Of a DNA stretch of 64,000 nt, positions 46,104-55,002 are shown one piece after another (position 1 is the stretch's first letter; every line of letters starts with the position of its first letter). The translations under genes were made by a program, and so were the position numbers. The stretch covers positions 1 through 64,000 of the forward strand of contig CANQSB010000001.1 in NCBI GenBank assembly GCA_947626435.1, in the 5' to 3' direction. Origin of the DNA: an uncultured Lachnospiraceae bacterium. GTDB taxonomy: Bacteria; Bacillota; Clostridia; Lachnospirales; Lachnospiraceae. Below the pieces are notes generated by a model, which saw only the letters and a program-made list of their open reading frames with translations, had not been told where the DNA came from and did no database searches.

Positions 46104-46547
46104 CTAATTATTAAACGCCTCAATGTTCTCCCTATTCAAAACAAAATCATAATAATTCAAGTCTTCCCTCTGCACCCATCCGACATTATGCCAAAACGCA
46201 TTTCCGATATCATTCTTGGTAAACGCAATAAGGCTGACCTTATTTATCCCCTCTTTTTTAAGCGCGTCCATGCAGAACACCACCATAGACTTGCCTATAC
46301 CGCGCCTGCGATAATCAGGATCCACACACACATGATAAAGACAACCCCTCCTGCCGTCATGCCCGCACAATATCGCCCCGACGATCCTGCCATCCTCGAC
46401 CGCCACCACGCTGGTGCTCGGATTCCTCTTTATAAATTTTTCTACGCCCGCTTTCGAATCGTCTATGCTCCGTATCGCAAACCCCTTTATCCGCATCCAA
46501 AGCGCATGTACCTGTTCATAATCGGATATAGTCATTAACCTTACCAT
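46104..46547 (-). CDS. GNAT-family acetyltransferase
   Basis: The 147-residue protein has the GNAT fold: N-terminal RLMTISDYEQVHALW, the acetyl-CoA loop in YRRRGIGKSMV (about 91-101) and the C-terminal IAFTKNDIGNAFWHNVGW. The substrate cannot be told. It is a single gene with its own start region. Confidence 0.85.
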   Translation of the reverse strand: MVRLMTISDYEQVHALWMRIKGFAIRSIDDSKAGVEKFIKRNPSTSVVAVEDGRIVGAILCGHDGRRGCLYHVCVDPDYRRRGIGKSMVVFCMDALKKEGINKVSLIAFTKNDIGNAFWHNVGWVQREDLNYYDFVLNRENIEAFNN

Positions 46548-46993
46548 TTTTTGCGTTACCTCGTTTCTGTGTACCTTATTTATATATCAATTTAACTGTT
46601 CCTGTGTTTCGCTTTTTAATTTTTATTCTTCAAATTTCAGATTAACCGCAATATTTATATAATAGTATATTATCAATGGAAAAACAACTGTTTTTGCGTA
46701 AAGTTTTTTGCGTAAAATTAATAACGAATAATGACAATTAAACGCAATCCATTCGCAAGACCGCGTCGATGTTGACGCAGGTATCGCGTGGTTTGTATTT
46801 TTATTCATTATTCGTGTATATTATTCAGTTATGTGTTTATTTTACACTTTCAGACGAATTTGTCAAGCTGTAAATCGGCAAGAAAAAGCAAATAATGAAA
46901 TGTAAAAATTATTACTTGCCAAACGCCAAAATATCTGCTATAGTCTACTCATTATATTTTACTGCTTAATATATTAACTCAAACTGGTGTAAG
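46548..46993. other. AT-rich gap with a palindrome at 46724-46815
   Basis: The arms ACGAATAATGA and TCATTATTCGT enclose a GC-rich core with partial self-pairing (ACCGCG with CGCGTGGT). It has the form of the AT-stem repeats but not their sequence. A 61-codon minus-strand ORF across it has no support. The right end holds a TATAGT-like -10 for the gene at 46994. Confidence 0.6.
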
Positions 46994-47389
46994 ATGAATT
47001 TTGATAAAACAGATAACATATATTTACTTGGAAAAATAAATTTGGAATATTTTAAAACAGAATTTAGTGAGCTTCAAACAGATGAAATCATAATAACGAA
47101 TGAACGAATTAGCCACATATTGCAGCGGCACGAAAATGATTACGGCTTATTTTTACAATACATAATTCCAACAGTATCTAATCCGGATATAATCGTCAAT
47201 GACAATAAAAATTTCGGTACTGTATTCATGATAAAAAAATTAGACGAGGTAAACATAAATGTTGTTGTAAGAGTCGCTTTAAATACCGATAAAAAAGGAT
47301 TTAAAAATTCCGTTATAACTTTCTACCGACTACGCGACAAAAATTTAGAAAAATTAATCAAGAAAAATAAAATCATTTACAACCACTAA
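46994..47389 (+). CDS. PBECR-like (barnase/EndoU/colicin/RelE fold) nuclease
   Basis: The 131-residue protein has the segment ITNERISHILQRHENDY, followed by NPDIIVNDN, VFMIKKL and VVVRVAL. That is the pattern of phage-type PBECR2 nuclease-fold proteins, with the conserved His/Arg in RHENDY. Such domains occur as toxins and in phage-encoded polymorphic systems. No immunity or antitoxin partner is seen next to it. It is AT-rich compared with its neighbours and flanked by palindromic repeats, which hints at horizontal origin. The family call is by pattern only. Confidence 0.55.
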   Translation: MNFDKTDNIYLLGKINLEYFKTEFSELQTDEIIITNERISHILQRHENDYGLFLQYIIPTVSNPDIIVNDNKNFGTVFMIKKLDEVNINVVVRVALNTDKKGFKNSVITFYRLRDKNLEKLIKKNKIIYNH

Positions 47390-47816
47390 TAGTTAGTGTA
47401 ATATATACATATAATAACAATTACCAAAAAATTATTGAAGTAGAGATTGTGCTGCTACGCACCTTCGTGGTCAAAAGAAATGCGGGAAGGGGCACACCCG
47501 CCAATAATTTTTTGGTATTTTTTATGCCGTATTGTATTTTTATACTTTTATTGCGCATAATATTCACTATTTCAGTTTGATTTCATATTGTGTTCACTTT
47601 AGTTTTATTTATTTTCATTGATTTTTGTCAAAATCAGTCTTAATATTTTCGTATAATTAATGCATAAATTTTCACTTGATTTATATTGGATAATGATGTA
47701 TATTTGTTTTAAGTCCGAAAATTACCGTCGCTGCGCGGGGGCGGAAATAAATATGAATAAATATAAAAAATTTAAAACGCGCAATGAAAATTTTAGTAAA
47801 CGGAGGATTGGTTTTT
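47390..47816. other. Gap before argG with a palindromic element at 47422-47517
   Basis: TACCAAAAAATTATTG and CAATAATTTTTTGGTA enclose a core of about 64 bases with a GC-rich centre. TATAAT at 47652-47657 is a likely -10 for argG, with no good -35. I see no T-box stem or other known riboswitch. Confidence 0.6.
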
Positions 47817-49040
47817 ATGAAGGAAAAGGTTGTACTTGCTTATTCAGGCGGGCTGGACACTACCGCCATTATTCCATGGCTCAAGGAAAATTTTGATTAC
47901 GAGGTAATCTGCGTGTGCGTTGACTGTGGGCAGGAGGAGGAGCTTGACGGGCTCGAGGAGAGGGCAAAATCCTGCGGCGCTGAAAAGCTTTACATTGAAA
48001 ATGTAGTTGACGAGTTCTGCGACGAATATATCATGCCCTGCGTGCAGGCAAACGCTATATACGAGAACAAATATCTTCTCGGCACCTCTATGGCAAGACC
48101 GCTTATCGCAAAGAAGCTTGTGGAGATTGCAAGGAAAGAGGGCGCGTCAGCAATCTGCCATGGGGCTACAGGAAAGGGCAACGACCAGATACGCTTCGAG
48201 CTTGGCATAAAGGCGCTCGCTCCCGACATCAAGATTATCGCCGCTTGGAGAAATGACAAATGGACTATGGATTCGCGCGAGTCCGAGATTGAGTACTGCA
48301 AAGCGCATGGCATACATCTGCCTTTCTCTGCGGATTCATCATACAGCCGCGACAGGAACATCTGGCACATAAGCCATGAAGGCTTGGAGCTTGAAGACCC
48401 TGCAAACGAGCCTAATTACGACCATCTTCTCGTACTTGGCACTACGCCTGAAAAAGCTCCAGATGAGGGTGAATATGTCACCATGACTTTTGAAAAAGGT
48501 GTGCCGACATCAGTAAACGGCAAAAAGATGAAGGTTTCCGACATTATCAGGGAGCTTAACAGGCTCGGCGGCAAGCATGGAATAGGCATTGTGGACATTG
48601 TCGAAAACCGCGTCGTAGGCATGAAATCGCGCGGCGTATATGAAACTCCTGGCGGCACTATCCTCATGGAGGCACACCAGCAGCTTGAGGAGCTTATCCT
48701 CGACCGCGATACATACACGCTGAAAAAAGAGATGGGCAACAAGCTTGCCGACACGGTATATGAGGGCAAATGGTTCACTCCCAAGCGCGAGGCTATTCAG
48801 GCGTTTATCGAAAAGACACAGGAATATGTCACTGGCGAGGTTAAGTTCAAGCTTTACAAGGGCAATATCATCAAGGCAGGCGAAACAAGCCCTTACAGCT
48901 TATATAATGAGAGCATTGCGTCGTTTACAACTGGCGATTTGTACGACCATCATGACGCTGAAGGCTTTATTAACCTGTTTGGACTTTCATGCAAGGTCCG
49001 CGCTATGAAGATGCAGCAGAACAAAGAGGGTAAAAATTAA
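47817..49040 (+). CDS. argG: Argininosuccinate synthase
   Basis: ATG at 47817 (GGAGG at 47802-47806) gives 407 residues; an earlier in-frame start is not supported. The N-terminal ATP-pyrophosphatase motif AYSGGLDTT and the family signature [13 protein letters not shown] are present. It joins citrulline and aspartate in arginine synthesis. It is transcribed opposite to the argJBD operon. argH is not in the window. Confidence 0.96.
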   Translation: MKEKVVLAYSGGLDTTAIIPWLKENFDYEVICVCVDCGQEEELDGLEERAKSCGAEKLYIENVVDEFCDEYIMPCVQANAIYENKYLLGTSMARPLIAKKLVEIARKEGASAICHGATGKGNDQIRFELGIKALAPDIKIIAAWRNDKWTMDSRESEIEYCKAHGIHLPFSADSSYSRDRNIWHISHEGLELEDPANEPNYDHLLVLGTTPEKAPDEGEYVTMTFEKGVPTSVNGKKMKVSDIIRELNRLGGKHGIGIVDIVENRVVGMKSRGVYETPGGTILMEAHQQLEELILDRDTYTLKKEMGNKLADTVYEGKWFTPKREAIQAFIEKTQEYVTGEVKFKLYKGNIIKAGETSPYSLYNESIASFTTGDLYDHHDAEGFINLFGLSCKVRAMKMQQNKEGKN

Positions 49041-49139
49041 CGACATTATTTCTTGTGCTTAGATGTTTAATTCACAGAATGCTTATGTACAAAAAGAATT
49101 GCCGTTTGCTATCGATATAAAAGGGTGAAATACTGACAG

Positions 49140-49436
49140 ATGGTTGTGATTGGGATTATTGCGGCTTATTTATTGATTATGAATATCATTGGATTTGCGC
49201 TTATGGGGATTGACAAGCATAGGGCGATGAAAAGACTCTGGAGGATTTCAGAATCTACCCTTTTTGTCGTCGCGATTATCGGCGGCAGCCTTGGCTCAAT
49301 TATAGGCATGAGATTTTTCCACCATAAGACGAAGCACTGGTATTTTGTGTATGGCATGCCCGCTATTCTCATATTGGAAGTGGCGGCGATTGTGGCTTTC
49401 GTTTATTTTGCACCGATACAGTTTTCTATTATGTAA
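49140..49436 (+). CDS. DUF1294 membrane protein
   Basis: The 98-residue protein has three hydrophobic helices with the DUF1294 signature GIDKHRAMKRLWRISESTL and GGSLGSIIGMRFFHHKTKHWYF. The function of the family is unknown. AGGGTG lies upstream of the ATG. Confidence 0.85.
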   Translation: MVVIGIIAAYLLIMNIIGFALMGIDKHRAMKRLWRISESTLFVVAIIGGSLGSIIGMRFFHHKTKHWYFVYGMPAILILEVAAIVAFVYFAPIQFSIM

Positions 49437-49440
49437 TAAT

Positions 49441-49505
49441 TATACAAGTAATTGCGAGTGTGTTCTAAATTCTATGTTGTCGAATAAAATTTCGCAAATG
49501 CTTAT
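49441..49505 (-). repeat. Core-less site of the AT-stem repeat family (E)
   Basis: In reverse complement it reads as the left flank (TTCGACAACATAGAATTTAG) joined straight to the right flank (GAACACACTCGCAATTACT). The palindromic core found between the same flanks in copies A-D is absent. It may be an empty or excised site, or a degenerate relative. Confidence 0.6.
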
Positions 49506-49601
49506 TTTAAATTATGATATTTAAGTGAAAAATAAATTTTTCACACGCAATTTGTGCTTAGACACAAATTCACAGATACATCAAGAATGGAGGATTAGTA
49601 T

Positions 49602-50321
49602 ATGCATGTCGCGGTTTGTGATGACAATGTAGCTGACAGGAAGCATTTAGAGAGGCTGCTCTCAAGGGAATCGGACAAGCGTGCAGGTACTCCTAATATT
49701 TTGTATATCGAATCTTTTGGCAACAAGGAGCACTTTTTGAAAAATCCGCTTAAATACAATATTGTCTTTATGGATATGTGTTCACGCGCAGGGCTGGTTG
49801 AGGAGATTATCGAAAGGCTTGAAGAGATGAGCTTTAATGCGCCGCTGGTGCTGTATTCGTCAAAGTATGACTATACCGCGATTAAAAATCTGCCCGCATA
49901 TGTCGTACACGCAAAAAAGCCATATATTCCCGAGCCACTGCCTGAGCTTTTGGCTTTGGGCGACAAAAATGCGGCAGGAAGCGTCGTAACCTTGACCGTA
50001 CACATCAAAGGCGCCGTACAGCACATACCTAAAAACCAGCTTATGTATGCTATGCCAACGGACAACGCGGACAGCGGCTATAAGCTGTTCCTTTCAGATG
50101 GCGCTTCTTTTGATGTCGATGAAGACATTTCTTTGGTTAGACAACTTCTCGACCCGCATGATGAATTTAGGCTTATAAATAAGTCCTGTTTTGTAAATTT
50201 TAAATATGTGGCTTCGGTGATGCCTCTCACGATAATGATGCAGGATTACCGCGAGTTTCGCATCTCTTTATTTCATTATAAGGAATTTAAATATCTCAAG
50301 GAAGCGATTGGCAATATATGA
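49602..50321 (+). CDS. LytTR-type response regulator
   Basis: The 239-residue protein has an N-terminal receiver-like domain (Asp7-Asp8, Asp58 in VFMDM, Lys105) and a C-terminal LytTR DNA-binding domain (about 125-235; VTLTVHIKGAVQHIPKN, then FRLINKSCFVNFKYV). LytTR regulators usually pair with a membrane kinase, but none is next to it. The receiver is short, so the switch may be altered. GGAGG lies before the ATG. Confidence 0.82.
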   Translation: MHVAVCDDNVADRKHLERLLSRESDKRAGTPNILYIESFGNKEHFLKNPLKYNIVFMDMCSRAGLVEEIIERLEEMSFNAPLVLYSSKYDYTAIKNLPAYVVHAKKPYIPEPLPELLALGDKNAAGSVVTLTVHIKGAVQHIPKNQLMYAMPTDNADSGYKLFLSDGASFDVDEDISLVRQLLDPHDEFRLINKSCFVNFKYVASVMPLTIMMQDYREFRISLFHYKEFKYLKEAIGNI

Positions 50322-50389
50322 GCAAATTGCAGCGCATACGGCGATGTAGCAATAATATGAGCAAATTGGCTGCGCATACGGCGGTGTGA

Positions 50390-51229
50390 CTATATCGTAA
50401 GAATCACTCCGCCGTCATTTGCGTACATGCTGCTTATGCCGCCTGTGTCCATAATCTGAATCCGCGCAAATTTTGCTTTTTCTTCAAGCTGCTCTTTGAC
50501 GCTCTCGGCTGCCTGCGGATTGTTACAGTGTGAAATCATTGCCGCCTTTTTTTCAGTGTCCACCGCGTCTTTAATGGCGTATTCCACCATTTTGGCAAGC
50601 GCCTTTTTCATTCCTAAGCCCTGTCCGAGCTGTATTATTGTGCCTTGGTCTGCGCCCATTACGGGCTTGATGTTGAGCGTTGACGCAACAAGTGCCTTTA
50701 CTGCTGAAAGGCGTCCGTTCTTTCTCAAGGTTTCGAGGTTTTCGAGGACAAAGTAAGTGTGCAGTCCTTTTACATAATCCTCGATTTTTTTTGTGATTTC
50801 ATCAAATGAGAAGCCTGCCTCCTCCCACTCGACTATCTTGTATAAAATCTGTGTCTGTCCGCAGGAGGCTGATTTTGAGTCTACTACGCAGATGTCTTTT
50901 GCGCCGAATTTTTCGTGGTAAAGTTTTTTGCCGAGGACGGCGCTGTTGTAGCTGCCGCTGAGCTGTGAGGACAGCGCTACCGCATATACATGGTCTGCAT
51001 CTGTCTGGTATGACTGCATGTAACGCTCTGGCGAGGGGCATGCCGATTTTGGGCATGTGGGGCATGCTGCTACGGCGTCAAGAAATTCTCTTTGGTCAAA
51101 GTTTTCGTCGTCAAGCTTTTCGTATATGTCGCCCACTATGAGCGTGAGTGGTACGCGCTCGAAGCGTGGGTCGTTTTTTAAGTCTCTTGGCAGTTCTCCG
51201 CAACTGTCCAGTATTATTTTATAGCTCAT
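50390..51229 (-). CDS. DegV-family fatty-acid-binding protein
   Basis: The 279-residue protein has the DegV fold: IILDSCGELPRDL at the start, SSQLSGSYNSAVLG (lipid carboxylate-binding Ser) and the C-terminal EKAKFARIQIMDTGGISSMY. Such proteins bind fatty acids; some (FakB) feed them to a kinase for phospholipid synthesis. AGGTG lies before the ATG. Confidence 0.9.
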   Translation of the reverse strand: MSYKIILDSCGELPRDLKNDPRFERVPLTLIVGDIYEKLDDENFDQREFLDAVAACPTCPKSACPSPERYMQSYQTDADHVYAVALSSQLSGSYNSAVLGKKLYHEKFGAKDICVVDSKSASCGQTQILYKIVEWEEAGFSFDEITKKIEDYVKGLHTYFVLENLETLRKNGRLSAVKALVASTLNIKPVMGADQGTIIQLGQGLGMKKALAKMVEYAIKDAVDTEKKAAMISHCNNPQAAESVKEQLEEKAKFARIQIMDTGGISSMYANDGGVILTI

Positions 51230-51394
51230 ATGATTACACCTTTCATTTTTATTAACTATTTTATGTAGTTTTCATTACCATATTACATAGTAGCACATTA
51301 TACAAGATTTGAAAAGAGGTATTTTACAGATTGTTGTATTTGTGTTAGAATTAAGGTGTTTTCGGTTTTTATTTGTGATGTATTGGAGGATTTT

Positions 51395-51901
51395 ATGACT
51401 GCGCTGCAAATTAAGAATACAAAGAATTTTATGAATATGCTTTTGGTTAATGGTGAATTTGATGATTTTGAGGTGGAGGAGGTCGTGGTGACTACCTTTA
51501 ACACATTTCATATTGATGGGCGTATTGTGAGGGAATTTTTTAGTGAAGACGAGGTTAGGGAATTGGAAGAGAAAGGTGAGCTTGCTGAGTTTTCCAAATG
51601 GCGTGATATCCGGCCTGTGTGTTTTCAGCTTATAAAGGGGAAAAAGACGCCTGTGTCGTTTCATGTGGTGCTCAGGGCGAAACGGGCGCTTATTGAAAAG
51701 CTTGCGGCGAGCGAGGAATGCGAGGTGCAGGCTAATCTGATACGCTCCTTCGCGCTCAATATACGATATGACAATGCCAGAGTAAGCTGTGTGACGGGCA
51801 GCGCGTTCAGTACATTTATAATGGACAAAAGCGCTGAGCGTGTGTGGGATTCGTATGTCCGCAGGCTTTTCACTGATATGGGGCTTGATTTTGAGGAGTA
51901 G
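51395..51901 (+). CDS. DUF5721-like conserved protein
   Basis: ATG at 51395 with GGAGG eight bases upstream gives 168 residues. It has no membrane segment; the pattern TTFNTFHIDGRIVREFF and the C-terminal VWDSYVRRLFTDMGL occur in a conserved Lachnospiraceae family whose function I do not know. It is convergent with spoVAE, with the two ends 10 bases apart. Confidence 0.65.
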   Translation: MTALQIKNTKNFMNMLLVNGEFDDFEVEEVVVTTFNTFHIDGRIVREFFSEDEVRELEEKGELAEFSKWRDIRPVCFQLIKGKKTPVSFHVVLRAKRALIEKLAASEECEVQANLIRSFALNIRYDNARVSCVTGSAFSTFIMDKSAERVWDSYVRRLFTDMGLDFEE

Positions 51902-51911
51902 CGCGCCCCTG

Positions 51912-52286
51912 TTACGCCTTTTTTACCTTGGATTTGAATACAAGGCTTGCAAGATAACCGAAAATGAGCGCGGCGCTGCAGCCTACTGCGCCGTTTGTAA
52001 AGCCACCTTTGAAAAGTCCTATAAAGCCGTCTTTATCGACTGCTTCCTTGATGCCCTTCATCAGTATATTGCCGTAGCCTAAGAGCGGCACGTTTGCGCC
52101 CGCTCCCGCATACTCGGAGAACGGCTCATAAAGCCCGAAAAAGCTTATGACTGCGCCGAGGCACACTAACAGCACCATTACGCGGCCGGGCAGCATTTTA
52201 GTACGGTCGAGAAATATCTGTGCGAGGGCGCAGATGACGCCGCCTACCCAGAAAGCGTTTATATAATCCATCATAGCAAAAACCAC
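51912..52286 (-). CDS. spoVAE: Stage V sporulation protein AE
   Basis: The 124-residue membrane protein has about four hydrophobic helices and family segments FWVGGVICALAQIFLDRTKM, GAGANVPLLGYGN and GGFTNGAVGCSAALIFGYL. SpoVAE works with SpoVAC and SpoVAD in moving dipicolinic acid into the spore. The start may be GTG at 52286 or ATG at 52274. spoVAD is 1.5 kb away, with three unrelated genes between, and spoVAC is not present in the window. Confidence 0.9.
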   Translation of the reverse strand: MVFAMMDYINAFWVGGVICALAQIFLDRTKMLPGRVMVLLVCLGAVISFFGLYEPFSEYAGAGANVPLLGYGNILMKGIKEAVDKDGFIGLFKGGFTNGAVGCSAALIFGYLASLVFKSKVKKA

Positions 52287-52364
52287 ATGCCTTTCCTAAA
52301 TATTGCGGCATATGCCGCCTATAAGAAAAGTATGTGGAATTTTCTGTTTTTTATTCAGTTTAAA

Positions 52365-52874
52365 TTATCTTAGCCTTTCTATCCATTTTGAGAGCTCGAC
52401 TACTATTTCGCGTATGTTCTTGTTTTCACATTCAAGCGTGATATTCGCATATTTTTCATACAGGGGCACGCGCTCGTCGTACAAGTTTCTTAATGTGCGG
52501 CCTTTGCCGAGTATGACGCCGCGCTCTGCCAGGTCGCCAAGGCGCTCTGCTATGCTTTCATATGAAAGCTTTAAGTAGCATATCAGTCCAAGCTGTTCAA
52601 AATGCTCCATGGCGTTTGGGCTGTAGATTACGCTGCCGCCTGTGGCGATTACCGCAGTCTTGGGATTAAGCGATGCATTTACGCGGCCTTCTATCTCTAT
52701 AAAGCCGTTTTCGCCGCGCTCCTCTATGATGTCGTGCAGCTTTTTTCCCTCCCGCTCCTGAATGACCAGGTCCGCGTCGATGAAGGACATCCCGAGGTTT
52801 TTGGCGAGCACCACGCCTATCGTGCTTTTGCCTGCGCCGGGCATTCCTATAAGTATTATGTTTTTAATTCTCAC
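52365..52874 (-). CDS. aroK: Shikimate kinase
   Basis: The 169-residue P-loop kinase has GMPGAGKSTIG (about 10-20), the shikimate-binding DADLVIQE and ATGGSVIYS, and the lid Arg in RTLRNLY. It phosphorylates shikimate in aromatic amino-acid synthesis. GTG start at 52874 overlaps the ridA stop by 11 bases. Confidence 0.93.
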   Translation of the reverse strand: MRIKNIILIGMPGAGKSTIGVVLAKNLGMSFIDADLVIQEREGKKLHDIIEERGENGFIEIEGRVNASLNPKTAVIATGGSVIYSPNAMEHFEQLGLICYLKLSYESIAERLGDLAERGVILGKGRTLRNLYDERVPLYEKYANITLECENKNIREIVVELSKWIERLR

Positions 52875-53241
52875 GGTATGCTGTTACCTCTACCTCGCAG
52901 AGTACACCCTTGGGCAAATCCTTTACGGCTACGCAGCTGCGCGCGGGGTTTTGCGTGAAATATTTGGCATATACTTCGTTGAATGCGGCAAAATCTGCGA
53001 TTTCCGCAAGATAACAGGTGGTTTTTACCACATTGTCGTAGGTTAAGCCTGCTGCCTTTAATATTTCGCCTACGTTTTTCATTGACTGCTCCGCCTGCGC
53101 TGTGATGCCCTGCGCCTCGACATTACCTGTCGCGGGATTAATGGGTATCTGCCCTGACGCGAACAGGAAGTTTCCTGCCTCAATTGCCTGTGAATACGGT
53201 CCTATTGCCGCGGGCGCTTTGTCTGTGCTGATTTTTTTCAT
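52864..53241 (-). CDS. ridA: RidA/YjgF-family enamine/imine deaminase
   Basis: The 125-residue protein carries the RidA pattern: APAAIGPYSQAIEAG, FASGQIPINPATG and the catalytic Arg in NPARSCVAVKDLPKG. It hydrolyses reactive enamines made by PLP enzymes. It overlaps aroK and is transcribed with it. Confidence 0.95.
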   Translation of the reverse strand: MKKISTDKAPAAIGPYSQAIEAGNFLFASGQIPINPATGNVEAQGITAQAEQSMKNVGEILKAAGLTYDNVVKTTCYLAEIADFAAFNEVYAKYFTQNPARSCVAVKDLPKGVLCEVEVTAYREN

Positions 53242-53280
53242 TTTGTGATTACCTCTTTTCTTTTTATATTATCAATTAGA

Positions 53281-53336
53281 AATTTGAAAAACTCTATTTG
53301 ACAGAATAGAAATTAGAACACGTTTTTCAATTACAT
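53281..53336 (+). repeat. Core-less site of the AT-stem repeat family (F)
   Basis: It reads CTATTTGACAGAATAGAAATT, then AGAACACGTTTTTCAATTAC, matching the two flanks of the repeat family, joined without a core, as at 49441. More diverged than that site. Confidence 0.5.
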
Positions 53337-53371
53337 ATCAATGCCTGCTAAGTAACGGCAAAAAACGCAAG

Positions 53372-53602
53372 CTATTCGTCAAACTCTACTGTGACGTAAT
53401 AGCCGCGCGTGTTTTCCTCTATTGATGTTACCTTTCCTGTCCGCGACAGCAGGCGCTCCCTGAAGGGAATGTTGCCCGACATCGCCACGGCAGGATCTAT
53501 CGTATAATAATAGCTGCTGGGAAGATTGCTCTCCGTGACTGTGACGGTATCGCCCTCCTTCACAAGCCCCGGCCGCTCCATCTTAAACTCCATCTGACGC
53601 AT
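53372..53602 (-). CDS. Small conserved-looking protein, function unknown
   Basis: The 76-residue protein has a good GGAGG before its ATG. It looks like one small beta-barrel-type domain ([16 protein letters not shown], then [20 protein letters not shown]). It is a single gene between ridA and spoVAD. Confidence 0.6.
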   Translation of the reverse strand: MRQMEFKMERPGLVKEGDTVTVTESNLPSSYYYTIDPAVAMSGNIPFRERLLSRTGKVTSIEENTRGYYVTVEFDE

Positions 53603-53751
53603 ATTAATCCTCCATGCCGCTATCCGCGGCTCAAAACATATGCAGAATCGCTGCCGCCATTTTTTGTTTTCCCTGCAAATATGGCAGCAGCCTTTAATGG
53701 ATTAATTATATCATATTTTCACCAGCTTTTAAATGTCTAATATAAAAAAGT

Positions 53752-54822
53752 TTACATTTCTATCTTTTCAATCACCACGCCATGCGCTATCCCCGGCACA
53801 TTCTGGCCTTCGTTGAAGGAGGTTTTGTTCAGCAGCGCGCCTGTGGGGACAAAGAGTATGCGCCGCCATTCGCCCTGCTCGATTTTGTGCAGGATATGGG
53901 CTGAAAGCACTACTGCGGAGCAGCCGCAGCCGCTTCCTCCCGCGTGTACGTCTTGTGAGTTCAGGTCGTAGATAAGCATGCCGCAATCATAGTGCTTTGA
54001 GCGGATATCAATTTTCTGCTCGTCCAAAAGCGTGTAAAGCGCATCGCTGCCGACGCTGCCTAAATCGCCTGTAAAAATTGCATCGTAGTCGTCTGTTGTC
54101 CTGCCAAAGTCCTTTAGATTCGTGGAAATAGTCCATGCGGCGGCGGGAGCCATCGCGCAGCCCATATTGAAAGAGTCCTTTATGCCAAAATCCTCAATCT
54201 TGCCAACCGTAACACCTGTTATTGCAATTTTGCAGCTGTAGTTGTTTTTTGCCGCTTTATTGGCGCTTTGGCTTATTGCCTGTGACTGCAGCAGAAAGCC
54301 CGCGCTGCCTGTGACTGTCCATGATGCGTAAAGCGGTCTCTGCCCGCCGTATTCGAGCGGATAGCGAAATTCCTTCTGCGCGCTTGCAAAGTGACTTGAC
54401 GTAAGACACATAACCGTGTCCGCGTAGCCTGCCGCCACTGTCATAGCGCCCGCGCACAGCGCTTCGCCGCAGGTGGAGCAGGCGCCGTACAAGCCCATAA
54501 ATGGAATATTGTAGTCAAGCACGCCAAATGAGCTTGCTATCGTCTGCCCGAGCAAATCCCCCGCGAACAAATATCGCACTTCGTTTGCGTCAAGCCCTGT
54601 CTTTTCAAGCGTTATGGCGATTGCCTCCTTTTGCAGCGCGCTCTCCGCCTTTTCCCATGAATCCTCGCCAAACATGTCGTTTTTGTCATCGCTTACCTTG
54701 TCAAAACAGCCTGCAAGCGGTCCCTCGTTTTCCATCTGCCCTACGATTGAGCCGCTGCCCATTATAAGCACAGGCTCTCCAAAGCTTATGCTTGATTTGC
54801 CAAGCGCTTTATTTTCTGCCAT
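53752..54822 (-). CDS. spoVAD: Stage V sporulation protein AD
   Basis: ATG at 54822 (GGAGG upstream) gives 356 residues; the longer frame is not supported. The thiolase-like fold is evident from SISFGEPVLIMGSGSIVG, GACSTCGEALCAGA and the C-terminal VHAGGSGCGCSAVVLSAHIL. SpoVAD binds dipicolinic acid for uptake into the forespore. In most spore formers it lies next to spoVAC and spoVAE, but here it stands apart. Confidence 0.93.
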   Translation of the reverse strand: MAENKALGKSSISFGEPVLIMGSGSIVGQMENEGPLAGCFDKVSDDKNDMFGEDSWEKAESALQKEAIAITLEKTGLDANEVRYLFAGDLLGQTIASSFGVLDYNIPFMGLYGACSTCGEALCAGAMTVAAGYADTVMCLTSSHFASAQKEFRYPLEYGGQRPLYASWTVTGSAGFLLQSQAISQSANKAAKNNYSCKIAITGVTVGKIEDFGIKDSFNMGCAMAPAAAWTISTNLKDFGRTTDDYDAIFTGDLGSVGSDALYTLLDEQKIDIRSKHYDCGMLIYDLNSQDVHAGGSGCGCSAVVLSAHILHKIEQGEWRRILFVPTGALLNKTSFNEGQNVPGIAHGVVIEKIEM

Positions 54823-54919
54823 AGTAAAATACCTCCGTTTTCTTGAACAGGGCATTAACGCCCTGCCTTTATGCAATTAATGTTTCCAAAATCAAGGATT
54901 TTATTATATACACAGAAAA

Positions 54920-54972
54920 CCCGCCTTATGAAACAATTTTATGTCTGTTGGGGGTATGTTTCATAAAGCGGG
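54920..54972 (-). terminator. Terminator of the AMP-ligase operon
   Basis: The stem CCCGC-CTTATGAAAC/GTTTCATAAAGCGGG with a loop of about 23 bases is followed on the minus strand by TTTTCTG. It lies just past the AMP-ligase stop and before spoVAD. Confidence 0.75.
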
Positions 54973-55002
54973 AAGGAAATATGTTAGATTGAAAAATCTC
55001 GC

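Noticed and set aside
46623-46808. 61-codon minus-strand ORF
   Set aside because: It crosses a palindrome, has no ribosome site and no recognisable pattern.
47390-47816. T-box or arginine riboswitch before argG
   Set aside because: No T-box consensus or stem I/antiterminator pattern; the only structure is a palindromic repeat nearer the upstream gene.
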